64,000 nt of DNA. Origin: Agromyces soli. GTDB taxonomy: Bacteria > Actinomycetota > Actinomycetes > Actinomycetales > Microbacteriaceae. The stretch spans positions 3,720,001 through 3,784,000 of the forward strand of contig NZ_CP094533.1 of NCBI RefSeq assembly GCF_022811605.1, read 5' to 3'. Shown piece after piece: positions 41,847 through 52,170 of this stretch (position 1 is the stretch's first letter; every line of letters begins with the position of its first letter). The notes under the pieces are model-generated. The model made no database searches. It was given only the letters and a program-made list of their open reading frames with translations, and was not told the DNA's origin. The position numbers were made by a program, and so were the translations under genes.

Positions 41847-43406
41847 CTACTCCGCGACCTCGACGCGCGGGAACAGCGCTTCGAGCGGCTGCACGCGCTC
41901 GCCGAGCTCGGCCTCGTCGGCGCGGTCGATGCGCTGGGCGGCGACCTCGCCGGGGGCGCCGAGCGCCGTCCAGAGCTTCGCGCTCGCCTTCGGCACGACA
42001 GGCGAGAGCAGCACGGCGAGCGTGCCGAGCCCCCGGTACGCGGTGGCGAGCACGGCCTCGAGCCGGTCGCGCTGCTCGGGGTCCTTCGCGAGCGCCCAGG
42101 GCTCCTCGTTCGTGAGGTACCCGTTCAGGGCGTCGACGAGCTGCCAGACCTCGGTGATCGCCTCGTGGATCGCGAGGCGCCCGATGGCGTCCCACGAGCG
42201 CTCGGTGGCGCGGCGGGCGATCGTGGCGATCTCGGCGTCGGCCGGGCTCAGCACGCCCGCGGTCGGCACGGCGCCGTCGCAGTACCGGGTGATCATCGCG
42301 ATCACGCGGGAGGCGAGGTTGCCGAAGCCGTTCGCGAGCTCGGCCTGGTACCTGGCGGCCAGGTCCTCCCAGGAGAACGAGCCGTCCTGGCCGAAGGAGA
42401 TCGCGGACATGAAGTAGAACCGGAACGCGTCGGAGCCGAAGACGTCGGTGATCTGCTCGGGCGCGATGCCGGTGAGCTTCGACTTCGACATCTTCTCGCC
42501 GCCGACGAGCAGCCAGCCGTGCCCGAAGACGCCGCGGGGCACGTCGAGGCCCGCGGCCATCAGCATCGCGGGCCAGATCACCGCGTGGAAGCGCAGGATG
42601 TCCTTGCCGACGATGTGCTGGGCGGGCCAGCGACGGGCGAACTCGGCCTCGTCGTCGCCGTAGCCGACGGCGGTGATGTAGTTCAGCAGGGCGTCGAACC
42701 AGACGTAGACGACGTGCGTCTCGTCCCACGGGACCTTCACGCCCCAGTCGAACGTCGAGCGCGAGATGGAGAGGTCGGCGAGGCCCTGGCGCACGAAGCT
42801 CACGACCTCGTTGCGGGCCGACTCGGGCTGCACGAAGTCGGGGCGCTCCTCGTAGAGCGCGAGCAGCCGGTCGGCGAAGGCCGACATGCGGAAGAAGTAG
42901 TTCTTCTCGTGCAGCAGCTCGACCGGCTTCGAGTGGATGGCGCAGACGGGCTGGCCCGCGTACTCGCCGGTGCCGTCGACGAGCTCGGACTGCTGCTTGT
43001 ACTCCTCGCAGCCGACGCAGTAGTAGCCCTCGTACTCGCCCGTGTAGATGTGGCCCTCGTCGTAGAGCTTCTGCAGGAAGCGCTGCACGTTGCGCTCGTG
43101 CCGCTCGTCGGTCGTGCGGATGAAGTCGTCGTTCGCGATGTCGATGGTCTCGAGCAGCGGCTTCCACGCCTCGGCGACGAGCTTGTCGGCCCACTGCTTC
43201 GGGGTGACCCCGTTGGCCGTCGCGGTGCGGAGGATCTTCTGGCCGTGCTCGTCGGTGCCGGTCAGCGACCAGGTGTCCTCGCCGGCCTGGCGGTGCCAGC
43301 GCGCAGCCACGTCCGCCGCCACCTCCGTGTAGGCGTGCCCGATGTGGGGCACGTCGTTGACGTAGAAGATGGGCGTGGTGATGTAGAACGAGGAGCCGTC
43401 GGCCAT
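41847..43406 (-). CDS. metG: methionyl-tRNA synthetase
   Basis: 519 aa, class I. PIFYVNDVPHIGHAYTEV carries the HIGH motif (residues about 12-29), GGEKMSKSKLTGI the KMSKS motif at about 315. The connective insert has a reduced metal knuckle (CVGCEEY, then VCAIH). Alpha-helical anticodon domain follows; no C-terminal tRNA-binding domain, as in the short form. TAGGAT seven nt before the ATG gives a leaderless mRNA. It heads the metG-tatD-rsmA-ispE series. Confidence 0.97.
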   Translation of the reverse strand: MADGSSFYITTPIFYVNDVPHIGHAYTEVAADVAARWHRQAGEDTWSLTGTDEHGQKILRTATANGVTPKQWADKLVAEAWKPLLETIDIANDDFIRTTDERHERNVQRFLQKLYDEGHIYTGEYEGYYCVGCEEYKQQSELVDGTGEYAGQPVCAIHSKPVELLHEKNYFFRMSAFADRLLALYEERPDFVQPESARNEVVSFVRQGLADLSISRSTFDWGVKVPWDETHVVYVWFDALLNYITAVGYGDDEAEFARRWPAQHIVGKDILRFHAVIWPAMLMAAGLDVPRGVFGHGWLLVGGEKMSKSKLTGIAPEQITDVFGSDAFRFYFMSAISFGQDGSFSWEDLAARYQAELANGFGNLASRVIAMITRYCDGAVPTAGVLSPADAEIATIARRATERSWDAIGRLAIHEAITEVWQLVDALNGYLTNEEPWALAKDPEQRDRLEAVLATAYRGLGTLAVLLSPVVPKASAKLWTALGAPGEVAAQRIDRADEAELGERVQPLEALFPRVEVAE

Positions 43407-43413
43407 GCCGTCA

Positions 43414-43419
43414 ATCCTA
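43414..43419 (-). promoter_or_regulatory. -10 box of leaderless metG promoter
   Basis: TAGGAT on the minus strand, 7 nt before the metG ATG. Confidence 0.65.
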
Positions 43420-43447
43420 CGGGCGCAGCGGATGCCTCGAGCGCGGG

Positions 43448-44590
43448 TTACGGCAGCGGCTCCTCCTCCACCCGGTCCGGACGATCCGTCTCGGCATCCG
43501 CGGGAGTCGCGTCGGCATCCGCCTGCTGTCGCGCCTCGCGATGGCGGCGCCGCACGCTGCCGTCGCCGATCGCCGCGGGCACCGCCTCGACGGCCTCGAG
43601 CCGCTCGTGCGGCGTCGGCACGCCGAGCGTGACGTCCTGCTCCTTGATGGCGGGCTCCTTGACCCGCTGGCCGGGGTACTCCACGGTGCGCAGGCCGAGC
43701 ACGATCTTGCCCGCGGCATCCCGTCGATCGAGCGCCCGGTAGGCGGCGGCGACGTCGTCCATCGCGAAGACGTCGGCGATCGGCAGGCGCACCTGCTTCG
43801 CGGCGACCGCGGCGGACACCCGGCCGAGCGCGACGAGGTCGCCCGGCTCGACCCGGGCGACGCCGTGCTCGTCGATCGCCTCCTCGTCGAGCACGGTGAG
43901 CACCCGACCCGCGGGCACGCCGAGTTCGACCGCCTCCTCGGCCTCGCCGCCGAGGAAGTCGAGGAACGCCGTGATCGGCGCGGAGGTCGTCACCCGCACG
44001 CGGGCGGCGAGCCCCGGTCCGTAGCCGAGCGGCTGGATGCCGAACTGGCGCAGGAAGTCGAAGCGCGCCTCCGCACTCGTGCCGATGACGGCGGCGCCGT
44101 GGAGCCTCGCGAACTGCGCCGCGAGGCAGCCGACCCCGCCGGCCGCCGCGGTGATCACGACGGTGTCGTTCGGACCGAGGGCGAGCCCTTCGACGGCGTT
44201 CCAGGCCATCGTGCCCGCCGTGGCGAGCGAACCGGCGACCTCCCACGGGATCCCCGCCGGCTTGGGCATCAGCTGCGTCTCCGGGACGACGACGTGGCTC
44301 GCCTGCGTGCCCTCGCCCCAGCCCATCACCTCGTCGCCGCGGCTGAACCGCTCGACGCCGGGCCCGGTCGCGATCACCACGCCGGCGAGATCGCGCCCCT
44401 GTCTCGCGGGCAGCTCCGCCGGGCGGCCGGCTCTGGCCTCGCCGCGCCGCAGGGCGCTCTCCGCCGGATTCAGCCCGGTCGCGTAGACCTCGACGAGCAC
44501 GTCGCCCGGCTTCGGCAGGGGGGCTTCGACCTCGACGATCTCGAGCACCTCCGGCCCGCCGTAGGCGGTGAATCGCACTGCGTTCGACAT
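43448..44590 (-). CDS. NAD(P)-dependent zinc-type (MDR) dehydrogenase, quinone oxidoreductase-like
   Basis: 380 aa, medium-chain dehydrogenase fold. GroES-like N-domain (PEVLEIVEVEAPLPKPGDVLV; GLNPAESALRRGEA; QGRDLAGVV) and Rossmann domain with VVITAAAGGVGCLAAQFARLHGA (nucleotide-binding A-x-x-G-x-x-G variant, about 150-172). Catalytic zinc ligands are absent, which places it with quinone oxidoreductases. A C-terminal 60-residue Arg/Glu/Asp-rich tail is extra. GGAGGTG precedes the ATG. It is inserted between metG and rsmI, adjacent in mycobacterial order. Confidence 0.85.
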   Translation of the reverse strand: MSNAVRFTAYGGPEVLEIVEVEAPLPKPGDVLVEVYATGLNPAESALRRGEARAGRPAELPARQGRDLAGVVIATGPGVERFSRGDEVMGWGEGTQASHVVVPETQLMPKPAGIPWEVAGSLATAGTMAWNAVEGLALGPNDTVVITAAAGGVGCLAAQFARLHGAAVIGTSAEARFDFLRQFGIQPLGYGPGLAARVRVTTSAPITAFLDFLGGEAEEAVELGVPAGRVLTVLDEEAIDEHGVARVEPGDLVALGRVSAAVAAKQVRLPIADVFAMDDVAAAYRALDRRDAAGKIVLGLRTVEYPGQRVKEPAIKEQDVTLGVPTPHERLEAVEAVPAAIGDGSVRRRHREARQQADADATPADAETDRPDRVEEEPLP

Positions 44591-44697
44591 GTCGCACCTC
44601 CACGCCCGAGCGCGTTGGGACCGCTGCCGCGGCGCGGCCGGGCTCATCTCAATTGTCGCGCGTTCCGGCCGATTCGGCTGGCCCTTGCAGGAATCGA

Positions 44698-45531
44698 TCA
44701 GGGATGCTTGGGTGCGCGCTCGCGGAGCGCCGCCTCGTAGAGCTCCCGCTTGCCGAGGCCCGTCGCGGCGGCGACGTCCGCCGCGGCGTCCTTCAGCCGC
44801 GCGCCGCCCGCGGTGAGCTGCAGCACCCGGGCGACGGCGTCGCCGGCGTCCGCGGGACCCGGCTCGGGGGCGCCGCCGACGACGATGCAGATCTCGCCGC
44901 GCACGCCGGCGGCGGCCCACTCGGCGAGCTCGGCGAGCGGGCCGCGGCGCACTTCCTCGTGGAGCTTCGTCAGCTCGCGGCAGACCGCGGCGGGACGCTC
45001 CGCCCCGAACGCCTCGGCGAGCGCGGCGAGGCTCGCGGCGAGCCGGCTCGGCCCCTCGAAGAAGACGAGCGTGCGCCGGTCGCCGGCGAGCTCGCCGAGG
45101 CGGCGGGCGCGCTCCCCCGCCTTGCGCGGCAGGAATCCCTCGAACGCGAAGCGGTCGGTCGGCAGGCCGGAGAGCGCGAGCGCGGTCACCACGGCGCTCG
45201 GACCGGGGATGGCGGTGACCAGCACGCCCGCGGCGGCGGCCGCGGCGACGAGCGGGAAGCCGGGGTCGGAGACGGTCGGCATCCCCGCGTCGCTCAGCAC
45301 GAGCAGGTCCTCGTCTCGCGCGAGCTCGACGAGCTCGGCGGCCTTCTGGCGCTCGTTGTGCTCGTGCAGGGCGATGAGCCGGGGCCGGTTCTCGATGCCG
45401 AGCGCCGCGAGCAGTCGCTGGGTGACCCTGGTGTCCTCCGACGCCACGACCCGAGCCTCGGCGAGCGCGGTGCGCAGGCGGGGCGAGGCGTCGCCCAGGT
45501 TGCCGATGGGCGTGGCGGCGAGGATGATCAT
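44698..45531 (-). CDS. rsmI: 16S rRNA (cytidine(1402)-2'-O)-methyltransferase
   Basis: 277 aa, tetrapyrrole-methylase fold. Methylates the ribose of C1402 in the ribosomal P site. IILAATPIGNLGDASPRL at the start, the central SDAGMPTVSDPGFPLV (about 80-95), AIPGPSAVVTALALSGLP, FEGFLPRK, and the end domain GKRELYEAALRE. In mycobacteria it is divergent from and adjacent to pmt; here a DUF222/HNH gene separates the two. Confidence 0.94.
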   Translation of the reverse strand: MIILAATPIGNLGDASPRLRTALAEARVVASEDTRVTQRLLAALGIENRPRLIALHEHNERQKAAELVELARDEDLLVLSDAGMPTVSDPGFPLVAAAAAAGVLVTAIPGPSAVVTALALSGLPTDRFAFEGFLPRKAGERARRLGELAGDRRTLVFFEGPSRLAASLAALAEAFGAERPAAVCRELTKLHEEVRRGPLAELAEWAAAGVRGEICIVVGGAPEPGPADAGDAVARVLQLTAGGARLKDAAADVAAATGLGKRELYEAALRERAPKHP

Positions 45532-45612
45532 GCCCTCAAGTCTCCCGCATCCGCCGCAGGAGGAGTTCTCCACAGATCGAGTTCCGACCCACACTTTCGA
45601 AACTCTGTTCGA

Positions 45613-45618
45613 TAGAGT
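45613..45618 (+). promoter_or_regulatory. -10 box of leaderless HNH-gene promoter
   Basis: TAGAGT followed by 6 nt and ATG. ACTCT at 45602-45606 pairs with AGAGT, forming a small inverted repeat over the promoter. Confidence 0.65.
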
Positions 45619-45624
45619 CGAGCT

Positions 45625-47127
45625 ATGTGGGGAATCGATGAGCGGGCAGCGCAGGCGAGCTGGCGAGCCGATGAGCGGGGCGACCCAGAATCCGAGTGGG
45701 CGTCGCCCGAGTGGGAATCGCTGGATGCCTGGCGCGCCGCCGCTGCGGCCGGCGGCTCGCGCGCGGTGTTTGCCGAGCTGCAGGCGAACCTCGACGCGGC
45801 CGAGGGCGCGCAGCTCCAGAGCAACCGCCAGTTCGCCGCGCAGCTCGACGCCTTCCGTCGCGCGTTCGCCCTCGCCGACGCCCACCCCGAGCTGTATCTG
45901 ACGGCCGAGACCTTGACCTCTGAACCACGACCGGTCGGCGCGGAGCGCGAACGACCGCCGGCGCGCGGCCCCCGACTCGACGTGGCCGAGCTGGCCGCCC
46001 GCTCGGTGGCCGCCGAACTGTCGATGCGGCTGCTGCTCCCCGCCGCGACGATCCGAAGTCGCGCCTTCGAGGCGGCGCGCTGCCACGATCTCCTCCCCCG
46101 GCTGTGGGCCCGGTTCCGCGACGGCCTCGCCGCCTATGCCGAGCTACGCGTCGCACTCGATGCGATCGCAGGGCTTCCGCTCCCCGCAGACTTCCGCGGG
46201 GCTTCGGCCGAGCAGCGGGCGGCCGCGCAGGCCGCCGCCGAGCGGCTCGCCGCGCTCGACGACGAGCTGTCGGAGCTCGCCGGCACGGTGCCGCGCGCGA
46301 GGTTCCGCCGCCGCGCACGCCTGCTGCGGGCGAAGCTCGATCAGCCCGACGAGGTCGCGGCCCGCCATGCGCGCGCCCTCGCCCAGCGCCGCCTCACCGT
46401 CGAGTCTGCCGACGACGGCATGGCCTGGGTCACCCTCTACGTCTCGGCGGTCGATGCCGCTCGCATCCGCGCCCGCGTCGGCGCGACGGCCACCGAGCAC
46501 TCCGGGCGGCCCGACGAGGCGCGCACCCTCGATCAGCTCCGCGCCGACGTCGCGACGGCGCTTCTCACGGGCGACGGCACGCCGACCGCCGTCCGCACCG
46601 AGATCCTCGTCACGATCCCCGCCCTGACGCTCGTCGGTGCCGCCGGAGCTGCCGGAGCTGCCGGAGCACTCGACGCCCCGCTCGCCCGGCCCGCCGAGCT
46701 CGAAGGCCACGGCCCGATCGACGACGACACCGCCCGGCGACTCTTCGCCGAGGCGCCGACGTTCCTCCGGCTGGCCACCGATCCGTTCACGAGCGCGCCG
46801 CTCGCCCTCGACCGCACGCGCTACCGCGTCACGGCGGCTCAGCGCCGCTGGCTGGCGCAGCAGTACGAGGGCTGCACCCGACCGGGCTGCACGAGCCCGG
46901 TCACGGCCACCGACCTCGACCATCTCACCGCCTGGGCGCACGGTGGCACGACCGATGTCGACAACCTCGCCCCCACGTGCCGCACCGACCACACGCTGAA
47001 GCATCGGGCTCGCTTCAGCGTCACCCGCTCCGCCGACGGAACGATCAGCTGGCGCAGCCCGAGCGGCCACCTCGCTCGCACCGAGCCGATCCCGGCCCGA
47101 AGCTACCCCGATCGTGCGCCGTTCTGA
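45625..47127 (+). CDS. DUF222 and HNH endonuclease domain protein (13E12-repeat family)
   Basis: 500 aa. A long helical DUF222 region (about 25-330) precedes a C-terminal HNH nuclease: LAQQYEGCTRPGC, then TDLDHLTAWAHGG (first His pair), VDNLAPTC (Asn) and HTLKHRARF (last His). The family is widespread and multi-copy in actinobacteria and behaves like a mobile or selfish gene; its biological role is unknown. The leaderless TAGAGT promoter is its own. It sits exactly between rsmI and pmt, normally neighbours, which suggests insertion. The nuclease motif looks intact. Confidence 0.9.
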   Translation: MWGIDERAAQASWRADERGDPESEWASPEWESLDAWRAAAAAGGSRAVFAELQANLDAAEGAQLQSNRQFAAQLDAFRRAFALADAHPELYLTAETLTSEPRPVGAERERPPARGPRLDVAELAARSVAAELSMRLLLPAATIRSRAFEAARCHDLLPRLWARFRDGLAAYAELRVALDAIAGLPLPADFRGASAEQRAAAQAAAERLAALDDELSELAGTVPRARFRRRARLLRAKLDQPDEVAARHARALAQRRLTVESADDGMAWVTLYVSAVDAARIRARVGATATEHSGRPDEARTLDQLRADVATALLTGDGTPTAVRTEILVTIPALTLVGAAGAAGAAGALDAPLARPAELEGHGPIDDDTARRLFAEAPTFLRLATDPFTSAPLALDRTRYRVTAAQRRWLAQQYEGCTRPGCTSPVTATDLDHLTAWAHGGTTDVDNLAPTCRTDHTLKHRARFSVTRSADGTISWRSPSGHLARTEPIPARSYPDRAPF

Positions 47128-47132
47128 TGTCT

Positions 47133-47138
47133 TAGGGT
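47133..47138 (+). promoter_or_regulatory. -10 box of leaderless pmt promoter
   Basis: TAGGGT followed by 7 nt and ATG, directly after the HNH gene stop. Confidence 0.65.
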
Positions 47139-47145
47139 TGGGCGC

Positions 47146-49023
<1,878 letters not shown>

Positions 49024-49048
49024 ACCGCGGCCTGAGCGCGACGGCTCC

Positions 49049-49726
49049 CTATCCCGCCTCGCCGTGCAGCTCGGCGAGCCGGACTTCGAGCTGGTCGAGC
49101 ACGAGGTCCAGGCCGTAGCCGAACTCGTTCCCGTAGTCGTACTCACGTCCCGCCATCATCACCGCCATGAACTCGGTGAGGTAGGGGTACTCGTCGGCGG
49201 GCAGCGCGAGCCCGGCCGCGAACGCCTCCGGTCCCGCTTCGGCGGTAAACGGCAGATTCGACTCGGACAGCACGAAGCCGTACACGTACGCGTCGACGAC
49301 CGAGAATGCGTGGCCCGCGAGCGGCACATCGAAGCCGTTCGTTCGCAGCACGCCGAGCACGCGATCGTGCTGGCGGAGCACGGATGGCCCGGGGTTCACT
49401 CGCGACTCCAGCAGCACGAGCGCCCACGGATGCGCGGACAGCACCGCCCGAGCACCGTTCGCGCGCTCGGTGAGCGCGGCGCGCCAGGGCGCCCCGAGCT
49501 CGGCGAGCGGGAACCGGGAGAAGATCTCCTCGGCGATCGCGTCGAGCATCGCATCCTTGCCGTCGACGTGGTGGTAGAGCGACATCGCCTCGACGCCGAG
49601 CTCGCGTGCGACCGTGCGCATGCTGATCGCGGAGAGCCCGCCCGCGTCGGCGACCGCCATCGCGGCCGCGACGATCCGTTCCCGGGTGAGCGGGGCGCGC
49701 ACCCGGCCCCGTGCTGACTCGACCAT
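49049..49726 (-). CDS. TetR-family regulator with TetR_C-type ligand domain
   Basis: 225 aa. N-terminal helix-turn-helix (LTRERIVAAAMAVADAGG, then SMRTVARELGVEAMSLYHHVDGKDAMLD), close in wording to the TetR/tetracycline-class proteins; C-terminal helical sensor domain. GAGAGG precedes the ATG. Divergent from an oxidoreductase with two copies of CTTAC-N4-GTAAG between them, which it very probably binds. Convergent with pmt. Confidence 0.9.
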   Translation of the reverse strand: MVESARGRVRAPLTRERIVAAAMAVADAGGLSAISMRTVARELGVEAMSLYHHVDGKDAMLDAIAEEIFSRFPLAELGAPWRAALTERANGARAVLSAHPWALVLLESRVNPGPSVLRQHDRVLGVLRTNGFDVPLAGHAFSVVDAYVYGFVLSESNLPFTAEAGPEAFAAGLALPADEYPYLTEFMAVMMAGREYDYGNEFGYGLDLVLDQLEVRLAELHGEAG

Positions 49727-49753
49727 GACCTCTCGCTTTCCCGCACTTGCTTC

Positions 49754-49767
49754 CTTACGAGTGTAAG
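49754..49767. promoter_or_regulatory. TetR operator copy 1
   Basis: CTTAC-GAGT-GTAAG, perfect 5-bp arms, 27 bp from the TetR start codon. Confidence 0.7.
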
Positions 49768-49788
49768 GCTACCGTGGACGCCATCAGA

Positions 49789-49802
49789 CTTACAGGCGTA
49801 AG
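49789..49802. promoter_or_regulatory. TetR operator copy 2
   Basis: CTTAC-AGGC-GTAAG, the same arms, 35 bp further on. It runs into the AGGGAG ribosome binding site of the oxidoreductase gene, and TACCGT (49770-49775) between the copies is a likely -10. Confidence 0.7.
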
Positions 49803-49810
49803 GGAGCAAC

Positions 49811-50854
49811 ATGCGCGCAGTCGTCGTCGAACGGTACGGCCCGCCCGAGGTGGCGCGGATCGTCGAACAGCCGGACCCCGTGCCCGGGCCTGGGCAGGTG
49901 CTGGTCCGGGTCGAGGCCAGCACGGTGAACTCGGGCGACGCCCGCATCCGGGCCGGCCGCTTCCCCGAGGGCTTCGGGCCGGTCGCCCGGCTCGCCTTCG
50001 GGTTCCGCGGCCCCAGGCGGCCGGTGCTCGGCAACGTGGTGTCGGGGGTCATCGTCGCCGTCGGGCCCGCACCGCGCGGACGCGCCGCCGCCCGACTCGC
50101 CGACACTCCCGCCGCCCGCCTCGCGGTGGGCGACCGGGTCTGCGGCATGACCGGGGTCGCGATGGGCGCGCACGCCGAACTCGTCGCGATCGCGCGCGGC
50201 AAGCTCGCGCTCATCCCCGCGGAGGTCTCGTTCGAGGACGCCGCCGGCGTGCTCTTCGGCGGCAGCACCGCGCTGCACTACCTCACCGACAAGGGCGGCA
50301 TCCGCGCGGGCCACCGCGTGCTGGTGATCGGCGCCTCCGGCGCGGTCGGCACGAGCGCGGTCCAGCTCGCGAAGCACGTCGGCGCGCACGTCACCGCGAT
50401 CACGAGCGCCCGCAACGCCGCGCTCGCGTCAGAGCTCGGCGCCGATCGAGTGGTCGACTACCGGGCGATGCCGCCCGAGGAGCTCGACGAGCGCTTCGAC
50501 CTCGTGCTCGACACCGTCGGCGCGCTGTCCCCCGCCACCGGCCGGCCCCTGCTCGCCGACGGCGGCCGCCTGCTCCTCGTCGTCGCGAGCCTCGTCGAGA
50601 CGATCACCGCCCGCGGCCCGGTGAAGACGGGCCCGGCCCCCGAGCGGGCGGAGGGCTTCGCCACCCTGCTCGGGCTCATCGCCGAGGGCCGACTGCGCGT
50701 CGTGCACGAACCCGCACTGCCGCTGGATCGGATCGCGGAGGCGTACGCCCTGGTCGACAGCGGCCGCAAGGTCGGCAATCTCGTCGTGCATCCGCAGCCT
50801 GCGAGCGCGCGCCGAGACTCCACTCAGCAGACGCCGGAACGGACCCCCTCGTGA
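49811..50854 (+). CDS. NAD(P)-dependent MDR oxidoreductase
   Basis: 347 aa, medium-chain dehydrogenase without zinc ligands. GroES-like start (RAVVVERYGPPEVARIVEQP; VNSGDARIRAGRFP), Rossmann motif VLVIGASGAVGTSAVQLAKHVGA (about 170-192), LDTVGALSPATGRPLLADGG. Related to zeta-crystallin and reductases of enones or quinones. Under TetR control by the two operators upstream. Followed by a membrane protein with a GTGA overlap. Confidence 0.88.
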   Translation: MRAVVVERYGPPEVARIVEQPDPVPGPGQVLVRVEASTVNSGDARIRAGRFPEGFGPVARLAFGFRGPRRPVLGNVVSGVIVAVGPAPRGRAAARLADTPAARLAVGDRVCGMTGVAMGAHAELVAIARGKLALIPAEVSFEDAAGVLFGGSTALHYLTDKGGIRAGHRVLVIGASGAVGTSAVQLAKHVGAHVTAITSARNAALASELGADRVVDYRAMPPEELDERFDLVLDTVGALSPATGRPLLADGGRLLLVVASLVETITARGPVKTGPAPERAEGFATLLGLIAEGRLRVVHEPALPLDRIAEAYALVDSGRKVGNLVVHPQPASARRDSTQQTPERTPS

Positions 50855-51276
50855 ACGCCGAGACGGCCGACGCCGTCGGCACCGCCGCCGGCACTGTCGG
50901 CATGGATCCCGTGCGGATCGTGCTCGCGGGCGCCTGGATCTCGCTCATGCTCATCTACCTGCTGGGCGACGTGCTGCGGATCTTCTCGGGCGATGCCACC
51001 CCCGGCCGCATCGACGGCACCGCGGCCACGAGCGGCATGTGGCTCTCGGCGGCGCTCATCATGCTCGTGCCGATCGCGATGATCCTGGTCTCGCTCCTCA
51101 CCCCGGCTGAACCGCTGCGCTGGATCACGGTCGCCGTCTCGGCCGCGCTCGTCGTCTTCAACGCCTTCGCGCTGCCGTACCCGGGGCTCTACGACAACGT
51201 GCTCCTCATCGTGAGCTTCGGGGTGAACGGCGTGCTCATCTGGCAGGCGCTCGCCTGGCGGCCGGCCGGCGCATAG
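50851..51276 (+). CDS. hypothetical membrane protein
   Basis: 141 aa, four membrane helices (about 24-45, 64-84, 94-110, 118-136). Wording IVLAGAWISLMLIYLLGDVLRIFSGD and LIMLVPIAMILVSL is that of a common small membrane family of actinobacteria and firmicutes without known function. GTG start overlaps the oxidoreductase stop by 4 bp, so it should be in the same TetR-controlled unit. Confidence 0.75.
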   Translation: MNAETADAVGTAAGTVGMDPVRIVLAGAWISLMLIYLLGDVLRIFSGDATPGRIDGTAATSGMWLSAALIMLVPIAMILVSLLTPAEPLRWITVAVSAALVVFNAFALPYPGLYDNVLLIVSFGVNGVLIWQALAWRPAGA

Positions 51277-51298
51277 CCGGCGGCCGCCGCGCTCGCCG

Positions 51299-51628
51299 CT
51301 AGTGGCCGGAGCCGCCGTCGACGAACTTCAGTCCGATGACGCAGCCGACGAGGCCGACGAGCAGAGCGATCTTGATCCACGAAACCTCGGTGTCGCCCGT
51401 CGCCATCGCCCAGACCACGGTGAGCGCCGCGCCGATGCCGACCCACACGGCGTACGCGGTGCCCGTCGAGATGTCGCGCATGGCCCAGGCGAGCCCGCCC
51501 ATCGACAGCGCGAGCGCGCCGAAGAAGATCACCGAGGGCCAGAGCTTCGTGAAGCCCTCGGACTTGCCGAGCGCCGTCGCCCAGACGGCCTCGAGAACAC
51601 CGGATGCGATGAGGATGACCCACGCCAT
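51299..51628 (-). CDS. SMR-family exporter, guanidinium exporter (Gdx/SugE) type
   Basis: 109 aa, four membrane helices, full SMR length. Helix 1 carries the essential Glu in GVLEAVWATALGKSEGFTKL, close to the Gdx signature (G-x-x-E-x-x-W-A-x-x-L-K-x-S-x-G-F-T). YAVWVGIGAALTVVWAM is helix 3. SMR proteins work as antiparallel dimers exchanging protons for substrate. Assignment to guanidinium export rests on this motif together with the guanidine-III-like RNA upstream. AGGAG stands 9 nt before the ATG. Confidence 0.88.
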   Translation of the reverse strand: MAWVILIASGVLEAVWATALGKSEGFTKLWPSVIFFGALALSMGGLAWAMRDISTGTAYAVWVGIGAALTVVWAMATGDTEVSWIKIALLVGLVGCVIGLKFVDGGSGH

Positions 51629-51674
51629 GACGACACACTCCTGACTCGTTCGGCATCGATCGTACGGATGCCGT

Positions 51675-51715
51675 GCGCCAGTCGTCGTGTCCGGGTACTG
51701 GGTGCCCTCGTCCGG
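51675..51715 (-). promoter_or_regulatory. guanidine-III (ykkC-III) riboswitch candidate
   Basis: On the minus strand this 41-nt element begins CCGGACGAGG, contains ACCCGG that closes the first stem, and ends ACTGGCGC, whose ACTGG can pair with CCAGT in the loop as the pseudoknot. Length, conserved bases and topology agree with the guanidine-III class as I know it. It lies 46 nt before the SMR exporter gene, in its leader (TACGCT -10 at 51746-51751). Guanidinium binding would switch the exporter on. Confidence 0.8.
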
Positions 51716-51745
51716 TGGCCGCCCCGATCGGGCGACCCGGACTTC

Positions 51746-51751
51746 AGCGTA
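51746..51751 (-). promoter_or_regulatory. -10 box of the SMR exporter transcript
   Basis: TACGCT on the minus strand, about 30 bp upstream of the riboswitch; predicts a leader of about 110 nt. Confidence 0.5.
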
Positions 51752-51765
51752 GCAATCCTCGCTGA

Positions 51766-52065
51766 TCAGGGGCTGTGCAGCACCCCCGCGAAGTGCTCGA
51801 CGACGGGGAACGGTTCGTAGAAGCCATGCAGCAGCTCCCGCCAGCGGCCGTACTGCGCCGAACCGCGGAAGCCGGGATCGTGCGCCTCGACCGACTCCCA
51901 GCGCACGAGCAGCAGGTACTCGTTCGGCGTCTCGATCGAGCGCGACAGCTCGAGCTCGAGGAATCCGGGCATCGCCGCGATGATGGCCTTCGCCTCGGCG
52001 AAGGCCGCCTCGAACGCCGCCTCGCGGCCCGGGACGACGGGCAGGATCGCGTGCTCGAGGATCAT
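51766..52065 (-). CDS. antibiotic biosynthesis monooxygenase (ABM) family protein
   Basis: 99 aa, dimeric alpha/beta ferredoxin-like barrel. ILEHAILPVVPGREAAFEAAF, then PGFLELELSRSIETPNEYLLLVRWESVEAHDPGFRGS and the closing helix FPVVEHF, all as in the YgiN/ABM family (quinol or heme monooxygenases and uncharacterised relatives). A leaderless start: TACGCT, 6 nt, ATG. Adjacent genes give no hint of substrate. Confidence 0.87.
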   Translation of the reverse strand: MILEHAILPVVPGREAAFEAAFAEAKAIIAAMPGFLELELSRSIETPNEYLLLVRWESVEAHDPGFRGSAQYGRWRELLHGFYEPFPVVEHFAGVLHSP

Positions 52066-52071
52066 CGCGCC

Positions 52072-52077
52072 AGCGTA
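52072..52077 (-). promoter_or_regulatory. -10 box of leaderless ABM-gene promoter
   Basis: TACGCT on the minus strand, 6 nt before the ATG; divergent from the leaderless metY promoter. Confidence 0.65.
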
Positions 52078-52158
52078 GCGGCGGCTCGACCGCGGCGAGC
52101 GGCGCGACGCGCATTGCCCCGCGTTACGGCGCGGCTCGGGACGAGCGGACGCCCCGGC

Positions 52159-52164
52159 TAGCGT
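52159..52164 (+). promoter_or_regulatory. -10 box of leaderless metY promoter
   Basis: TAGCGT followed by 6 nt and ATG. Confidence 0.65.
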
Positions 52165-52170
52165 AACGGC

